Source: Alistipes sp. (lineage in GTDB: Bacteria; Bacteroidota; Bacteroidia; Bacteroidales; Rikenellaceae). From it: a DNA stretch of 5,300 nucleotides. Position numbers and translations under genes: made by a program. Of this stretch, positions 1-5,300 are shown in pieces. The notes under the pieces were generated by a model. That model was not told the DNA's origin, ran no database searches, and was given only the letters and a program-made list of their open reading frames with translations. The stretch covers positions 1 through 5,300 of the forward strand of contig JAFNUH010000150.1 in the NCBI GenBank assembly GCA_017384185.1, in the 5' to 3' direction. How positions within the stretch are numbered: position 1 is the stretch's first letter; each line of letters begins with the position of its first letter.

Positions 1-1045
1 CAACGCAAGCGGGTATAGGATTCGAGGTCGTATATGGGCTACGCTGACTAAACTCAATAGCCTGATAATCGACAAATGAACGGCGCTCAATATCAATCTT
101 AGGCATACGGTAATCTATCTGTCTTACGGCACGTGAGGCATTCGACAACGAGTCGATAGCCGATGTAAGGTTCAACAATTTTGCCACATATACCTCGTAA
201 TTCAGCACGATAGGCTTCTGCAAGCGGTAGTCAGCCAACGGCTCCGAGACACAGTTATCTATCGACTGTAACTTCTCCTGCCGAGCCTCCGATGCCATAT
301 TCTCTGTAAGCTCCAGAATATCCTCACGCCCCTCCTTCTCAAGGAAGTAGGAATATACATAGCTCTTCTGGTCGTAAATCTCGCTCCACAGCTTTGTCAG
401 TTGGCGCTCCAAGACCATATTCTCGTCAATTACGGCAGATAACTCTGTATAGATATTCTCCGCCTCAGCCTCAGTTTGCGCCAGCACATACTTGCCATAC
501 AACTCCTTAATACGGGTGTAGTTCTTCACATAAGCCTGTGCGTGGTTGCTTGCCGCAGCCTCATTGGCGTGAGATTTCATCAACGCACTGAAGTTATCCT
601 GCTCAACACTCTTACGGAAATAGTCATTAGAGAATATTGACTTCGCCGTTGCTGCTCCCTGCGCCTCACCAATATTACCCAATGATGCGAGGACGTGCTC
701 CTGCTCGATGGTATTTATCTGGTCTATGAGCTTAATTTTCTGCGTGCGCATAGCATATATAGCACCCTCTATATCCGACAAGAGGACAGATATAGAGTCC
801 GTACGCTGCTGCGAGAGAGAGTCTCGTGACTCGGCATTACGATTCAATTCGCCCTGCAAGTGACGCACAACACTCATAAGCGAGTCGGTCTTAAATCGTA
901 GACGAGCATCACTACGCACCAGCGACATATAGTTCTGATTTGTTTCAAGTTCGGGTATTCGTGCCACAACATCCTGCGCCTGCGCCGTAGCGACGCTCAT
1001 AAAGGCAAACAGAAGACCCGACACGATAAATTTACGCTTTATCAT
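1..1045 (-). CDS. Secreted coiled-coil protein of unknown function (C-terminus beyond window)
   Basis: An open frame of 348 codons starts at 1045 and runs off position 1 without a stop, so only the N-terminal part is visible. The ATG overlaps the TGA of trkH as ATGA, which decides the start and suggests translational coupling. Residues 1-23 form a classic signal peptide: basic MIKRK, a hydrophobic core, then AQA before Q24, a good signal peptidase I site. No lipobox cysteine is seen, so a periplasmic or outer-membrane-associated location is inferred. Residues about 38-118 and 165-262 are rich in E, Q, K, R and regularly spaced L, V, I, typical of long helices or coiled coil. The stretch 305-348 turns proline-, aromatic- and arginine-rich (DYRMPKIDIE, NPIPACV), like a linker before another domain. 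A C-terminal SPOR or similar wall-binding domain is possible but not visible. I do not recognise a named family. Confidence 0.85.
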   Translation of the reverse strand, partial: MIKRKFIVSGLLFAFMSVATAQAQDVVARIPELETNQNYMSLVRSDARLRFKTDSLMSVVRHLQGELNRNAESRDSLSQQRTDSISVLLSDIEGAIYAMRTQKIKLIDQINTIEQEHVLASLGNIGEAQGAATAKSIFSNDYFRKSVEQDNFSALMKSHANEAAASNHAQAYVKNYTRIKELYGKYVLAQTEAEAENIYTELSAVIDENMVLERQLTKLWSEIYDQKSYVYSYFLEKEGREDILELTENMASEARQEKLQSIDNCVSEPLADYRLQKPIVLNYEVYVAKLLNLTSAIDSLSNASRAVRQIDYRMPKIDIERRSFVDYQAIEFSQRSPYTTSNPIPACV

Positions 1046-2490
1046 CTCCACCATCTTATAAAGAAAAGTTGAATCAATCCAAATATCTCAAGACGACCGA
1101 ATAACATCAGCATCGTCAGGTTAGCCTTAATTACCGTAGGCATATGCGAGTAGTTGTCCATCGTACCAACCTCGCCAAAGCCTGGACCCACGTTACTCAC
1201 ACAAGCCACCGAAGATGAGAATCCTGTCATCATATCGGCACCAAACAGGGTATTGATAAATACTCCAATAAGTATGAGCATCATATATGCAACGATATAT
1301 ACCATAACACCATTAAGCATCTCCTTATCCTGCGGCACGCCATCAATCTTTGTACGAATAATAGCATTGGGATGCTGCTGTGAGCTAAGGCGATTACGCA
1401 ACATCTTAACGGCGAGCAACAGACGGTCCATCTTCAAGCCTCCAGACGTAGATCCTGCGCAGGCACACACTATCGAGCAGAAGATAAGTATCAGCACCGC
1501 AAACGAGGTCCACGTATTGCAATCAGCCGTAGCAAAGCCCGACGTAGTGATAAGCGACACTGTATGGAAAAGAGCCTTTCTTAATGACTCAAATAGAGTG
1601 GGGTATATATCTCCAAACCAAAGACTTACAGCTATCAACAAAGCTGCAATGCCTATGATTGAAAAGTATGTACGTGTAATCTCCGATCTGAATATATTAT
1701 TCTTCTGGCGTGTCAGCGTTGCGAATATCAATCCGAAGTGGATACCCGAAGTAGCCATCGCCACCATCAATACAATCTCAATCCAAGCCGAATCAAACCA
1801 CGCAATGCTCAGATTCTTTGTGCCAAAACCACACGTTCCACACGCCGACATCGCGTGACAAACCGAGTCAAACCAGCTCATACCGCAGAGCTTAAGCAGT
1901 AGGGTAGTCACCACCGTCATACCGATATATACCGACAAAACGATACGTACGATAGTTGGCGTGCGGTAAAGGTTGAAATTATCCTTTGCCAGCGACGAGA
2001 GCTCAAAATGAGAAAGCATCATCTTACTCTTACCAATCGATGGAAGAATGACCAACGCAAACATTACAACGCCAATACCTCCAATCCAGCAGGTTGACAT
2101 ACGCCAGAACTGCAATCCTCGAGGTAGTCCCTCGACATTGTTTAGGATAGATGCTCCCGTAGTTGTAAATCCCGAAACGCTTTCAAACCAGGCGTTTATC
2201 AACGAGAACTCACCGCCCCACATAAGGTAGGGGAACATTCCGACAATACTCGCCACAACCCACGCACCGACAACGATGCAGTATCCCTCTTTTTGCGATA
2301 TACGATCCGAACGAGGTACAAAAATCAGCGGGAAACAACCAATGAGCAACGTCAACAACGAGGACATTACAAGCGGCGAGTACGAAGAATCAACATTGTT
2401 TGCATAAGATATACCTGCCGACAACAGCATAAATGCCGCCAAGACGAGCAGCACCATTCCGATATATCTTATAACAACACTAAATCGCAT
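1042..2490 (-). CDS. trkH: TrkH-family potassium uptake protein (membrane channel subunit)
   Basis: This is the 482-residue inner-membrane, potassium-translocating subunit of a Trk/Ktr system, at full family length. Four pore-loop signatures appear in order: SGFTTTGAS (106-114, filter glycine G112), SACGTCGFG (215-223, G221), TTSGFAT (315-321, G318) and SNVGPGFG (432-439, G435). Other family landmarks are GGIG (137-140), GSTSGGLKMDR (346-356, the intramembrane gate segment) and the C-terminal LFGRLEIF (463-470). Hydrophobic segments cover most of the chain, with M1 at about 8-28. The start lies 2 bp after the upstream sensor-like gene's stop, and the stop overlaps the next gene's ATG, so it is the middle of an operon. 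In the family, TrkH works with a cytoplasmic TrkA/KtrA RCK protein; none is encoded beside it here. Pore loop 2 is unusual in having CGTC where many relatives have an N-T-A type sequence. Assignment to family is firm; TrkH versus KtrB naming is conventional. Confidence 0.95.
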   Translation of the reverse strand: MRFSVVIRYIGMVLLVLAAFMLLSAGISYANNVDSSYSPLVMSSLLTLLIGCFPLIFVPRSDRISQKEGYCIVVGAWVVASIVGMFPYLMWGGEFSLINAWFESVSGFTTTGASILNNVEGLPRGLQFWRMSTCWIGGIGVVMFALVILPSIGKSKMMLSHFELSSLAKDNFNLYRTPTIVRIVLSVYIGMTVVTTLLLKLCGMSWFDSVCHAMSACGTCGFGTKNLSIAWFDSAWIEIVLMVAMATSGIHFGLIFATLTRQKNNIFRSEITRTYFSIIGIAALLIAVSLWFGDIYPTLFESLRKALFHTVSLITTSGFATADCNTWTSFAVLILIFCSIVCACAGSTSGGLKMDRLLLAVKMLRNRLSSQQHPNAIIRTKIDGVPQDKEMLNGVMVYIVAYMMLILIGVFINTLFGADMMTGFSSSVACVSNVGPGFGEVGTMDNYSHMPTVIKANLTMLMLFGRLEIFGLIQLFFIRWWR

Positions 2491-2492
2491 AA

Positions 2493-3293
2493 CTATTTGG
2501 ATAACTTCGTGTTAGTTGTTACCGACTCTATCTTGTTTTTCAACTCCTCCAGCTCGTCACGACACTCCGTTTTGACCATAAACGGCAACTTATATCGCAA
2601 CCAATCGCCAAGACTTTTATTCATCTCGACAATAGGATTAAGGGCATAAATAACGATGAAGTAGTAGAACATCAGCAGGATGACAATCATCACCACCAAC
2701 GATATAAATACTGGAGTCACAGCACGATAGGCATTACGGCTAAGACGCTCAGCACGTGGCGTAAGCGAATTTTGGGCATACGAAAGTGTATTCATCATTT
2801 GGTCGCACGCCTCATTGTAGACGGGAATATACTCCGTTTCGTACCACTTGCTACCGTCAAACATAGCAACGCCTCCCGATAGTGAGTCGGGCAGAAGACT
2901 ATTTTCAACCTGTCGGCTCTTGCGCAACTGCTCAAAAACGCCTCTCAGGCGACCTGCCGAAGCATCAAGTGAGTCGAATAACGAAGCGGCAGAGTTAGAT
3001 GTCTCGTGGCGAGCCTGCTCAATCTCGACTGCCAAATCGACCAGACGCAGGTGGCACGAATCGACATACGCAGTATCTCTCAATACGGCATATCTTACAA
3101 CTGCTCTATCATTGGCACGGATAGCATTGAGCATACCCTCAGAAATAGCTATACTCTTACGATTACTCGCAAGAATGGTATCAATATCCTGACTCATATG
3201 GTTGAGCTCGAACAACGACACCAATCCCGAAAAGAAGAGCAAAACAACGATACTCAAAAAACCTATCGTTACTCTTTTACGAATACCCGTCAT
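2493..3293 (-). CDS. Two-TM sensor-like protein ending in a HAMP-like segment, no output domain
   Basis: The product has 266 residues. TM1 lies at about 9-29 after a basic N-terminus, and TM2 at about 193-217. Between them is a mainly helical periplasmic domain of about 165 residues, resembling four-helix-bundle ligand-binding domains of chemoreceptors and sensor kinases. That resemblance is by layout, not by a diagnostic motif. After TM2, residues 217-258 look like a HAMP domain: P220 just after the membrane, a short first helix, a connector, then DELEEL (246-251) leading the second helix. The protein ends eight residues later. No histidine kinase, GGDEF or methyl-accepting domain follows. 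The trkH start is only 2 bp beyond the stop, so there is no space for a frameshifted remnant. A promoter lies just upstream, making this the first gene of the unit. It may relay an envelope signal to TrkH or to a partner protein encoded elsewhere; this is inference. It could also be annotated simply as hypothetical. Confidence 0.85.
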   Translation of the reverse strand: MTGIRKRVTIGFLSIVVLLFFSGLVSLFELNHMSQDIDTILASNRKSIAISEGMLNAIRANDRAVVRYAVLRDTAYVDSCHLRLVDLAVEIEQARHETSNSAASLFDSLDASAGRLRGVFEQLRKSRQVENSLLPDSLSGGVAMFDGSKWYETEYIPVYNEACDQMMNTLSYAQNSLTPRAERLSRNAYRAVTPVFISLVVMIVILLMFYYFIVIYALNPIVEMNKSLGDWLRYKLPFMVKTECRDELEELKNKIESVTTNTKLSK

Positions 3294-3302
3294 AACAAAT
3301 CA

Positions 3303-3320
3303 TACTTATGCTAATTATGC
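3303..3320 (-). repeat. 9-bp tandem direct repeat at the operon's likely transcription start
   Basis: Read on the minus strand, GCATAATTA is followed at once by GCATAAGTA, matching at 8 of 9 positions. The pair begins at the last base of the promoter's -7 box and covers the expected transcription start and most of the short leader of the sensor-trkH unit. It could be a regulator site or chance in AT-rich DNA. Confidence 0.4.
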
Positions 3321-3349
3321 AAATATAGCAATAATATTTTATTAAAACA
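3320..3349 (-). promoter_or_regulatory. Bacteroidota-type promoter of the sensor-trkH operon
   Basis: On the minus strand, TATATTTG (3327 to 3320) matches the Bacteroidota -7 consensus TAnnTTTG exactly. A T-rich element TGTTTT (3349 to 3344) sits upstream with 16 bp between its last T and the -7 box, somewhat short of the usual 17-23. Transcription would begin near 3313-3315, giving a leader of about 20 nt before the ATG at 3293. The leader has no Shine-Dalgarno, normal for this phylum. The whole gap 3294-3376 is AT-rich and contains no convincing terminator hairpin for mtaB, so some read-through from mtaB is possible. Confidence 0.6.
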
Positions 3350-3376
3350 GACTTTTTTGCGCTATCGACGTTAAAA

Positions 3377-4672
3377 TTACTCCAAAATTTCAGCCATTAC
3401 GTCGTGGTCGTCGCAAATCTCCGTCAAACGAACTCGGCAAATTTTGTTAATCAAGTCACGACGATAGGGTGCTTTGACACGAATATAGTTACCCGTATAG
3501 CCATACATCATACCTCCTCGCATCGTACTCTCGAACAGTACATCCATCTCTGCTCCAACACCTTGTGCGCAGAAATTATAGTGCAACTCATCACTCAACT
3601 CCTCCAGGCGAGCCACACGTTGTGTAGAGATATACGATGGCACCTTGTCGGGCATATCAACGGCAGGCGTACCCGGTCGCTCCGAGAAGGGGAAGATATG
3701 CAAAAATGAAGGTTTCAGGCGAGCCAGCAAGTCGTATGTCTCCTGGAAATTCTCCTCCGTTTCGCCAGGGAAACCCGTAATCACATCAACACCAATAAAT
3801 GCGTCAGGCATAAGCGAACGCACCTTCTCAATACGGTCCGCAAACTTAGCCGAAGTATAGCGACGACGCATCAATCCAAGGATACGGTCGGAACCACTCT
3901 GAAGGGGAATATGGAAGTGATGTTGAAATTTAGGTGACGATGCGCAAAACTCTATAATTTCGTCAGTTATAAGATTTGGCTCAATAGAAGATATACGATA
4001 ACGTTCAATACCCTCTACCTCGTTCAACGCACGCAACAAATCAATAAATTTCTCACCCGTCGTACGTCCGAAATCGCCAGTATTAATACCCGTAATAACA
4101 ATCTCCTTCAGCCCCGCCGCAGCCACCTTCTCCGCCTCGGCGACAAGCTCCGCAATAGGCATATTTCGGCTTGAGCCACGAGCATAGTGGATAGTACAAT
4201 ATGCGCACTTATAATCACAGCCATCCTGCACCTTCAAAAATGAGCGTGAACGGTCACCCGTCGAGAAGGCAGCAAAGAAGCGTGTAATCTCTTCGCAATC
4301 GCAGCTATAAACCTGAGCCTCGCCACGAGCACCAAGCTCAACTACTCGTTTATATAAATCTCCTTTATCGTTATTACTCAACACAATATCCACACCCTCA
4401 ATGGCTGCAATCTCGTGCGGTTTAAGCTGTGCATAACAACCCGTCACGGCGATAATTGCCGAGGGGTTACGGCGGTGTAACTTTCGTATTATATTGCGGC
4501 ACTTCTTATCGGCGTGCTCGGTCACCGAGCAACTATTAATAACACAAATATCTGCTGGCTCGTTAGCGCCAACACGTTCAAAACCGCCCTCCTCGAATTG
4601 GCGAGCGATGGTTGAACTCTCAGAAAAATTGAGCTTGCAGCCCAATGTATGGAAACTTACTCGACGTTTCAT
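3377..4672 (-). CDS. mtaB: tRNA (t6A37-C2)-methylthiotransferase MtaB, radical SAM enzyme
   Basis: This 431-residue cytoplasmic enzyme adds a methylthio group to C2 of N6-threonylcarbamoyladenosine-37 in tRNAs decoding ANN codons, giving ms2t6A. Three methylthiotransferase domains are present in order. The N-terminal domain has the three auxiliary-cluster cysteines C12 (TLGCKLN), C48 (NSCSVTEHADKK) and C79 (VTGCYAQ). The radical SAM domain has its CX3CX2C cluster at C152, C156 and C159 (DGCDYKCAYCTIHYARG), followed by ITGINTGDFG (193-202), HIPLQSGSDRIL (254-265) and VDVITGFPGETEE (295-307). The C-terminal TRAM-like region spans about 370-431. The sequences GCKLN and NSCSVTEHADKK are characteristic of the MtaB branch rather than MiaB or RimO. 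All key cysteines are present and the length is normal. It is the first minus-strand gene from the divergent intergenic region, 83 bp ahead of the sensor gene, which has its own promoter. Confidence 0.95.
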   Translation of the reverse strand: MKRRVSFHTLGCKLNFSESSTIARQFEEGGFERVGANEPADICVINSCSVTEHADKKCRNIIRKLHRRNPSAIIAVTGCYAQLKPHEIAAIEGVDIVLSNNDKGDLYKRVVELGARGEAQVYSCDCEEITRFFAAFSTGDRSRSFLKVQDGCDYKCAYCTIHYARGSSRNMPIAELVAEAEKVAAAGLKEIVITGINTGDFGRTTGEKFIDLLRALNEVEGIERYRISSIEPNLITDEIIEFCASSPKFQHHFHIPLQSGSDRILGLMRRRYTSAKFADRIEKVRSLMPDAFIGVDVITGFPGETEENFQETYDLLARLKPSFLHIFPFSERPGTPAVDMPDKVPSYISTQRVARLEELSDELHYNFCAQGVGAEMDVLFESTMRGGMMYGYTGNYIRVKAPYRRDLINKICRVRLTEICDDHDVMAEILE

Positions 4673-4695
4673 AATCGAAAATTTAATCGAAATTG
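4672..4695 (-). repeat. 12-bp tandem repeat in the mtaB leader
   Basis: On the plus strand TAATCGAAAATT (4672-4683) is followed directly by TAATCGAAATTG (4684-4695), sharing the first nine bases. A looser third copy, TAATCGGAAAAA, lies at 4722-4733 near the proposed mtaB -33 region. The first copy touches the mtaB start codon, so the pair lies in the transcribed leader. It may be a regulator or translation-control site; function is unknown. Confidence 0.4.
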
Positions 4696-4700
4696 TAATG

Positions 4701-4734
4701 CGAAGTTATAAAAACTTGTCGTAATCGGAAAAAA
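4701..4734 (-). promoter_or_regulatory. Candidate mtaB promoter (weak match)
   Basis: On the minus strand TAACTTCG (4708 to 4701) matches the -7 consensus TAnnTTTG at all but one defined base. A run of six T (4734 to 4729) lies 20 bp upstream as a possible -33 element. A start near 4695 would give a leader of about 20-25 nt before the mtaB ATG at 4672. The match is imperfect, so this is the best candidate rather than a firm call. Confidence 0.35.
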
Positions 4735-4736
4735 GT

Positions 4737-4768
4737 TTTGATGCAATACAATAATTAAATTAATTTTG
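4737..4768 (+). promoter_or_regulatory. Bacteroidota-type promoter of the metal permease gene
   Basis: TTTG (4737-4740) and TAATTTTG (4761-4768) both match the Bacteroidota consensus exactly, with a 20-bp spacer in the optimal range. Transcription would begin near 4773-4775, giving a leader of only about 15 nt before the ATG at 4789. The -33 element sits back to back with the candidate mtaB promoter. Confidence 0.7.
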
Positions 4769-4770
4769 TA
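4747..4770. promoter_or_regulatory. Possible operator dyad over the permease -7 box
   Basis: TACAA (4747-4751) and TTGTA (4766-4770) form an inverted repeat 14 bp apart, and the offset perfect palindrome AAATTAATTT (4757-4766) lies inside it. The dyad covers the -7 box, where a repressor would block transcription. Metal ABC transporters are commonly controlled by Fur/Zur or DtxR/MntR-type repressors, so a metal-responsive operator is plausible. The AT-rich composition makes chance symmetry likely enough to keep confidence low. Confidence 0.3.
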
Positions 4771-4788
4771 CGTTTTTATTGTGTAGGA

Positions 4789-5300
4789 ATGGAGTTTTTT
4801 CACAACATATTCGAATACCAATATCTGGCAAACGCTCTACTTGCCGCTATATTCGCAGGCATCACCTGCGGAATAGTTGGCACGTATGTCGTCGCCCGAC
4901 GAATGGTATTTTTGTGCGGAGGCATCACGCACGCATCATTTGGTGGATTGGGAATAGCGCTTTACGCTGGCGTAAACCCCATCGGCGGAGCAATGATTTT
5001 CGCCGTATTGTCGGCGATGGGAATTGAGTGGGCGAGTGACAAAGGCAAGATTCGTGAGGACTCAGCGATAGGAATAATTTGGTCCATCGGAATGGCTATC
5101 GGAGCGCTATTTATGAGCCTTACTCCTGGATACACTTCGGGCGATTTGGCGAGTTATATGTTCGGAAGCATAGTAACTGTTACTACGCAGGATATTATTG
5201 CGTTAGGCATATTCACCTTACTTTGCGTTGTAGGTATAATTCTATGGTGGCGACCCATTATGTACCTCGCATTTGACCGCAAATTTTCGGCAAGCCAAGG
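4789..5300 (+). CDS. ABC-3 family metal transporter permease, ZnuB/MntB type (C-terminus beyond window)
   Basis: An open frame of 170 codons runs off the right edge; family members are usually about 260-300 residues, so about 60% is visible. The protein is the inner-membrane permease of an ABC importer for zinc, manganese or iron, working with a solute-binding protein and an ATPase that are not in the window. Family signatures are CGGITHASFGGLGIAL (43-58), EDSAIGIIW (90-98), GDLASYMFGSI (118-128) and AFDRKFSASQG (161-171, whose last residue G is split by the window edge). Hydrophobic segments lie at about 14-35, 50-80, 92-112 and 133-155. The ATG at 4789 is the only reasonable start: an in-frame stop lies at 4756-4758 with no other ATG between. 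AGGA directly abuts the ATG, too close to be a Shine-Dalgarno. The metal cannot be told from the permease alone. The gene is divergent from mtaB and appears to be the first of its transcript. Confidence 0.92.
   Translation, partial: MEFFHNIFEYQYLANALLAAIFAGITCGIVGTYVVARRMVFLCGGITHASFGGLGIALYAGVNPIGGAMIFAVLSAMGIEWASDKGKIREDSAIGIIWSIGMAIGALFMSLTPGYTSGDLASYMFGSIVTVTTQDIIALGIFTLLCVVGIILWWRPIMYLAFDRKFSASQ

Noticed and set aside
1154..1858. 234-codon open frame on the plus strand inside trkH
   Set aside because: It lies antisense to a full-length TrkH with all pore motifs. Its product has no recognisable domain and reads as a reflection of trkH codon use.
2491..2495. Possible frameshift that removed an output domain from the sensor-like gene
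   Set aside because: Only 2 bp separate its stop from the start of an intact trkH, leaving no room for a kinase or receptor remnant.
2848..3192. Plus-strand open frames opposite the sensor-like gene (also 3006-3314)
   Set aside because: They overlap each other and sit antisense to a gene with coherent TM and HAMP-like architecture. They have no promoter and no domain-like sequence.
3351..3376. T-run on the plus strand after mtaB as a possible terminator
   Set aside because: On the mtaB (minus) strand it reads as an A-run, and there is no stable GC-rich hairpin beside it, so it does not support an intrinsic terminator.
4785..4788. AGGA before the permease ATG as a Shine-Dalgarno
   Set aside because: It directly abuts the start codon with no spacing, and the phylum generally does not use Shine-Dalgarno sequences.
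4779..5027. Plus-strand open frame overlapping the start of the metal permease (also 5079-5276)
   Set aside because: They are in a different frame from the permease, whose frame carries clear ABC-3 motifs. Their composition is that of an out-of-frame shadow.

Overview
The window looks like the chromosome of a Bacteroidota member, probably of the order Bacteroidales. None of the starts has a Shine-Dalgarno sequence at a usable distance, and two intergenic gaps carry the Bacteroidota-type promoter (TAnnTTTG with a T-rich or TTTG element about 20 bp upstream). Protein composition fits a gut-type Bacteroidales genome, but genus cannot be fixed from this sequence.

Layout: four genes lie on the minus strand and one on the plus strand. 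Reading the minus strand in its own direction, a tRNA-modification enzyme, MtaB (4672 to 3377), comes first. After an 83-bp gap with a good promoter comes a tight three-gene unit. It consists of a two-membrane-segment sensor-like protein with a HAMP-like C-terminus and no output domain (3293 to 2493), a TrkH-family potassium uptake subunit (2490 to 1042), and a secreted coiled-coil protein of unknown function (1045 to beyond position 1). The sensor stop and the trkH start are 2 bp apart. The trkH stop overlaps the next start as ATGA, so translational coupling is likely. On the other side of a 116-bp divergent promoter region, an ABC-3 family metal transporter permease (ZnuB/MntB/TroC type) starts at 4789 on the plus strand and runs off the right edge.

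How the genes may work together: MtaB and the metal permease look like ordinary housekeeping genes that share a divergent intergenic region. The less ordinary part is the three-gene unit. A potassium channel subunit is flanked, with near-zero spacing, by a membrane sensor-like protein with no kinase or methyl-accepting domain and by a periplasmic coiled-coil protein. The usual TrkA (RCK/NAD-binding) partner is not next to trkH on either side inside the window. This suggests, without proving, an envelope-linked way of controlling potassium uptake. There are no RNA genes, mobile elements, CRISPR arrays or clear terminators in the window.
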